DNA from: Propionibacteriaceae bacterium AM104-82
GTDB lineage: Bacteria; Actinomycetota; Actinomycetes; Propionibacteriales; Propionibacteriaceae
Assembly (NCBI GenBank): GCA_027658995.1
Contig: JAQDQK010000007.1
Span: 81,685 to 145,684, forward strand
Reading direction: 5' to 3'
DNA length: 64,000 nt
Shown: one piece after another, positions 61,930 to 64,000 of the stretch
Layout of the letters: each line of letters starts with the position of its first letter
Numbering within the stretch: position 1 is the first letter of the stretch
Notes under the pieces: generated by a model
Databases searched by the model: none
What the model was told of the DNA's origin: nothing
What the model saw: only the letters and a program-made list of their open reading frames with translations
Position numbers and translations under genes: made by a program

Positions 61930-62780
61930 TCACGAGGGTTTCGACCGATGCCAGCCGCTCCGCGCCTGCCATGGCTCAACCAGCAGACCGCCGGTTGAGC
62001 CGCGCCCAAGGCGCGAAGCGCCGCAACGCCCGCCGACCATGGGTTGAGCCGCGCTAAGGCGCGAAGCGCCGCAACGCGCGTCGAAACCAACCAACCCTCC
62101 CCCTCGCAGAGACCCGACCCCAAGGACCCTGGACACCTCACGAGGGTTTCGACCGATGTCGACCGCTCCGCGCCCGACATGGCTCAACCAGCGGCTCCAA
62201 GGCGCGCAGCGCCGCAACGCGCGACGAAACCAACCAACCCTCCCCCGCGCAGAGACCCGACCACGATCGGCCCCCTCGACGAGCTCGGGGAACGAGTCCC
62301 TGCCGACGTCACGAGGTTTCGACCGATGCCAATCGCTCCGCGCTTGCCATGGCTCAACCAACGGGGTTTCGACCGATGTCGACCGCTCCGCGCCCGACAT
62401 GGCTCAACCAGCAGACCGCCGGTTGAGCCGCGCCCAAGGCGCGAAGCGCCGCGACGCGCGTCGAAACCAACTCGCGCTCGCGCAGAGACCCGACCCAAGG
62501 CCTTGAACACCTCACGAGGTTTCGACCGATGTCGACCGCTCCGCGCCTGCCATGGCTCAACCAGCGACTCCAAGGCGCCCAGCGCCGCTCGTGTCGAAAC
62601 CGACCAACCCGCAGGCGACCAGAGACCCGACCACGATCGGACCCCTCGACGAGCTCGGGGAACGGGGTCCCGGACGTCACGAGGTTTTGACCGATGCCAA
62701 TCGCTCCGCTCTTGCCATGGCTCAACCAACGGGGTTTCGACCGATGCCAGCCGCTCCGCGCCTGCCATGGCTCAACCGGC
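61930..62780. repeat. Dense array of GGTTTCGACC / GGCTCAACC repeats
   Basis: The block starting GGTTTCGACCGATG and ending CATGGCTCAACCA occurs seven times (starts near 61937, 62145, 62315, 62364, 62517, 62683 and 62732). It alternates with a GGTTGAGCCGCGC...GCGAAGCGCC...GTCGAAACC block and with CGCAGAGACCCGACC spacers. GGTTTCGAC/GTCGAAACC and GGCTCAACC/GGTTGAGCC are nested inverted repeats. It fills the gap between convergent ABM and methyltransferase genes. The long open frames across it are repeat artefacts. Confidence 0.88.
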
Positions 62781-63497
62781 AGAGGCCACGAAGACGTACT
62801 CGGCGCCCGGCCGATCCGGGGCGTCGCGGACCTCGTCGACGACGAAGCCCGCCGAGCGCATCGAGGACTCCAATGCCTCCCTCGGCCGGAATCGCAGCGT
62901 GGAGGTCGAGTCGACCCGAACGCCGTCGCGGTGGAAGATCGTGGGCGACTCGAACGTGACGAACTCCCCGTCAACCGACGTCACCTCGGCCCAGTCCTCG
63001 ACCGGCCCCTCGTGCTCGACGTCCACGACCTGCCTGGTCTCCTCCTTCGTCCAGCCCTCCCAGGCGCGGCGCTCGGGAACGCGGGACTCGAAGACGAGCC
63101 TGCCGCCCGGTCGCAGCGCCTCGCTCGCGGCGGAGAGCGTATCGGCCCACTGCTCGTCGGTCAGGAACACCTGCGCGACGTTGGCCGTCATGAACGCCAG
63201 GTCGACCTGCAGCGGAAGCACGTCGCGCGCCACGCCGTGCACGAACCGGACCCGCTCTGCGTGCGGCTTGCTCCGGGCGACCTCCAGCGACGCGAGCGCC
63301 GGGTCGACGCCCACCACCGAGACTCCGTCAGCGGCTAGCCGGGTCGCGAGGGTGCCGGTGCCGCAGCCGATGTCCAGCACGTCGGTCGCACCGAACTCGG
63401 CGACCATCGCGACATACGCGTCGAGGTCGCTGCGGTCGGGGTCGAGCGGGTCGTAGACCGCCGCCACGCGCGGATGGTCGAAGATCTGGTCGGGCAT
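62772..63497 (-). CDS. Class I SAM-dependent methyltransferase
   Basis: This 241-residue protein has motif I as VLDIGCGTGTLATRLA (near 40-55), motif II as VVGVDPA (near 61) and a post-I acidic residue. The methyl acceptor is unknown. A TAAGCT box lies six bases before the ATG. The TGA stop lies inside the last copy of the downstream repeat array, in GGTTGAGCC. Confidence 0.9.
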   Translation of the reverse strand: MPDQIFDHPRVAAVYDPLDPDRSDLDAYVAMVAEFGATDVLDIGCGTGTLATRLAADGVSVVGVDPALASLEVARSKPHAERVRFVHGVARDVLPLQVDLAFMTANVAQVFLTDEQWADTLSAASEALRPGGRLVFESRVPERRAWEGWTKEETRQVVDVEHEGPVEDWAEVTSVDGEFVTFESPTIFHRDGVRVDSTSTLRFRPREALESSMRSAGFVVDEVRDAPDRPGAEYVFVASAG

Positions 63498-63503
63498 GGC
63501 ACG

Positions 63504-63509
63504 AGCTTA
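63504..63509 (-). promoter_or_regulatory. -10 box (TAAGCT) for the methyltransferase gene
   Basis: TAAGCT on the minus strand is six bases before ATG 63497, the same arrangement as at sppA. Confidence 0.5.
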
Positions 63510-63552
63510 CGAGCCGGGCCACGATCGTCGCCGTCGAGTGACACGATGGATC

Positions 63553-64000
63553 ATGGCCACGATCTACTGCACTGCGACCTCGCTGGACGGGTTCATCGCC
63601 GACGACGCCGAGAGCCTCACGTGGCTCTTCAACACGCCCAACTGCGACGGCGACCCGAAGGGCCGCTACGGCGACGACGCCACCCTCGACTTCGACCGCT
63701 TCATCGAGCGCGTCGGGTCGACCGTGATGGGGGTCAACACCCTCGAGTGGCTGAGACGCGAGGCGCAGTCCTCCGGCAAGCCCTTCGCCTGGCCCTACGA
63801 GCAGCCGTCGTGGGTCGTCACGCACCGCGACGTCGAGGTGCCCGACGGCGTCCACCTCTTCCAGGGCGACGTCGCCGACCTGCACCCACTGCTCGTCGAG
63901 GCGGCAGAGGGGAAAGACGTGTGGGTGATCGGAGGCGGCGACCTCGCGGGCCAGTTCGCCGACGCCGGCCTGCTCGACTACATGTGGGTCCATCTGACGC
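63553..64000 (+). CDS. Dihydrofolate reductase-like (RibD C-terminal) protein, truncated by window end
   Basis: The visible 149 residues begin MATIYCTATSLDGFIADDAE, a typical start for RibD C-terminal/DHFR-like NADPH reductases, and include VMGVNTLEWL (near 58) and the cofactor loop VWVIGGGDLAGQF (near 121-133). The frame runs off the right edge, so about 30-40 residues are probably missing. It is divergent from the methyltransferase gene. Confidence 0.85.
   Translation, partial: MATIYCTATSLDGFIADDAESLTWLFNTPNCDGDPKGRYGDDATLDFDRFIERVGSTVMGVNTLEWLRREAQSSGKPFAWPYEQPSWVVTHRDVEVPDGVHLFQGDVADLHPLLVEAAEGKDVWVIGGGDLAGQFADAGLLDYMWVHLT

Noticed and set aside
61930..62780. A possible CRISPR array.
   Set aside because: Repeats are unevenly spaced, contain inverted repeats of each other, the spacers recur and no cas gene is present.
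61930..63338. Several open frames of 100-470 codons through the repeat array.
   Set aside because: They translate the repeats in different frames and run antisense into the methyltransferase gene.

Overview
The window is chromosomal DNA from a high-GC actinobacterium. DapC next to FdxA, a mycothiol-dependent formaldehyde dehydrogenase, an actinobacterial DapD, YbaB/EspC-like type VII secretion proteins and very GC-rich codon use support this. A member of the Propionibacteriaceae (Tessaracoccus-like) is my best guess, but that is inference only. No rRNA, tRNA, CRISPR array, insertion sequence or prophage was found. Many genes start 5-7 bases downstream of a TANNNT -10 box with no Shine-Dalgarno sequence, so leaderless transcription looks common.

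Layout. 0-5.5 kb: a membrane protein, then a minus-strand operon of tRNA hydroxylase TrhO, circularly permuted ATP-grasp, alpha-E protein and transglutaminase (a predicted peptide-ligation module). 5.6-8.1 kb: a small cassette with a repeat protein, a SUKH protein, a YbaB-like protein, an EspC-like protein and a WXG-like membrane protein, resembling a type VII secretion cassette without a toxin. 8.1-14.4 kb: dapD with a lysozyme-like membrane protein, a LacI regulator, dapC, fdxA and a VanW protein. 14.4-25.3 kb: sppA, transketolase, a phosphoribosyltransferase, acetyltransferase, mutarotase, a Zur-box-controlled zinc chaperone AztD, mycothiol formaldehyde dehydrogenase with its MBL partner, Nudix and nicotinamidase. 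25.4-31 kb: a complete branched-chain amino acid ABC operon (livKHMGF-like) and a CBS-ACT sensor protein. 31-35 kb: a mixed minus-strand group ending with cysE.

35-49.2 kb is a glycan-use region. One operon encodes a sugar ABC transporter (binding protein and two permeases), a ROK sugar kinase, an M81 metallopeptidase and a GH29 alpha-fucosidase, with a divergent ROK repressor. A second GH29 follows, and further on lies a secreted 1104-residue GH85 endo-beta-N-acetylglucosaminidase with a LacI-type operator on its -10 box. A simple model is that GH85 releases N-glycans outside the cell and imported fucosylated fragments are trimmed inside. At 51.9-56 kb an MFS transporter is coupled to a GH2 glycosidase fused to a DUF2804 domain. 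50.6-51.9 kb holds a CmtR-like ArsR repressor and a CDF metal exporter. 56-60 kb has two tandem DUF2207 membrane proteins, and 60-64 kb small uncharacterised genes.

The most unusual non-coding signal is a family of five imperfect palindromes, each exactly 88 bases, at 11083, 16167, 22449, 30880 and 60025. Four of the five sit in gaps between convergent genes. A second, denser repeat array fills 61.93-62.78 kb, also between convergent genes.
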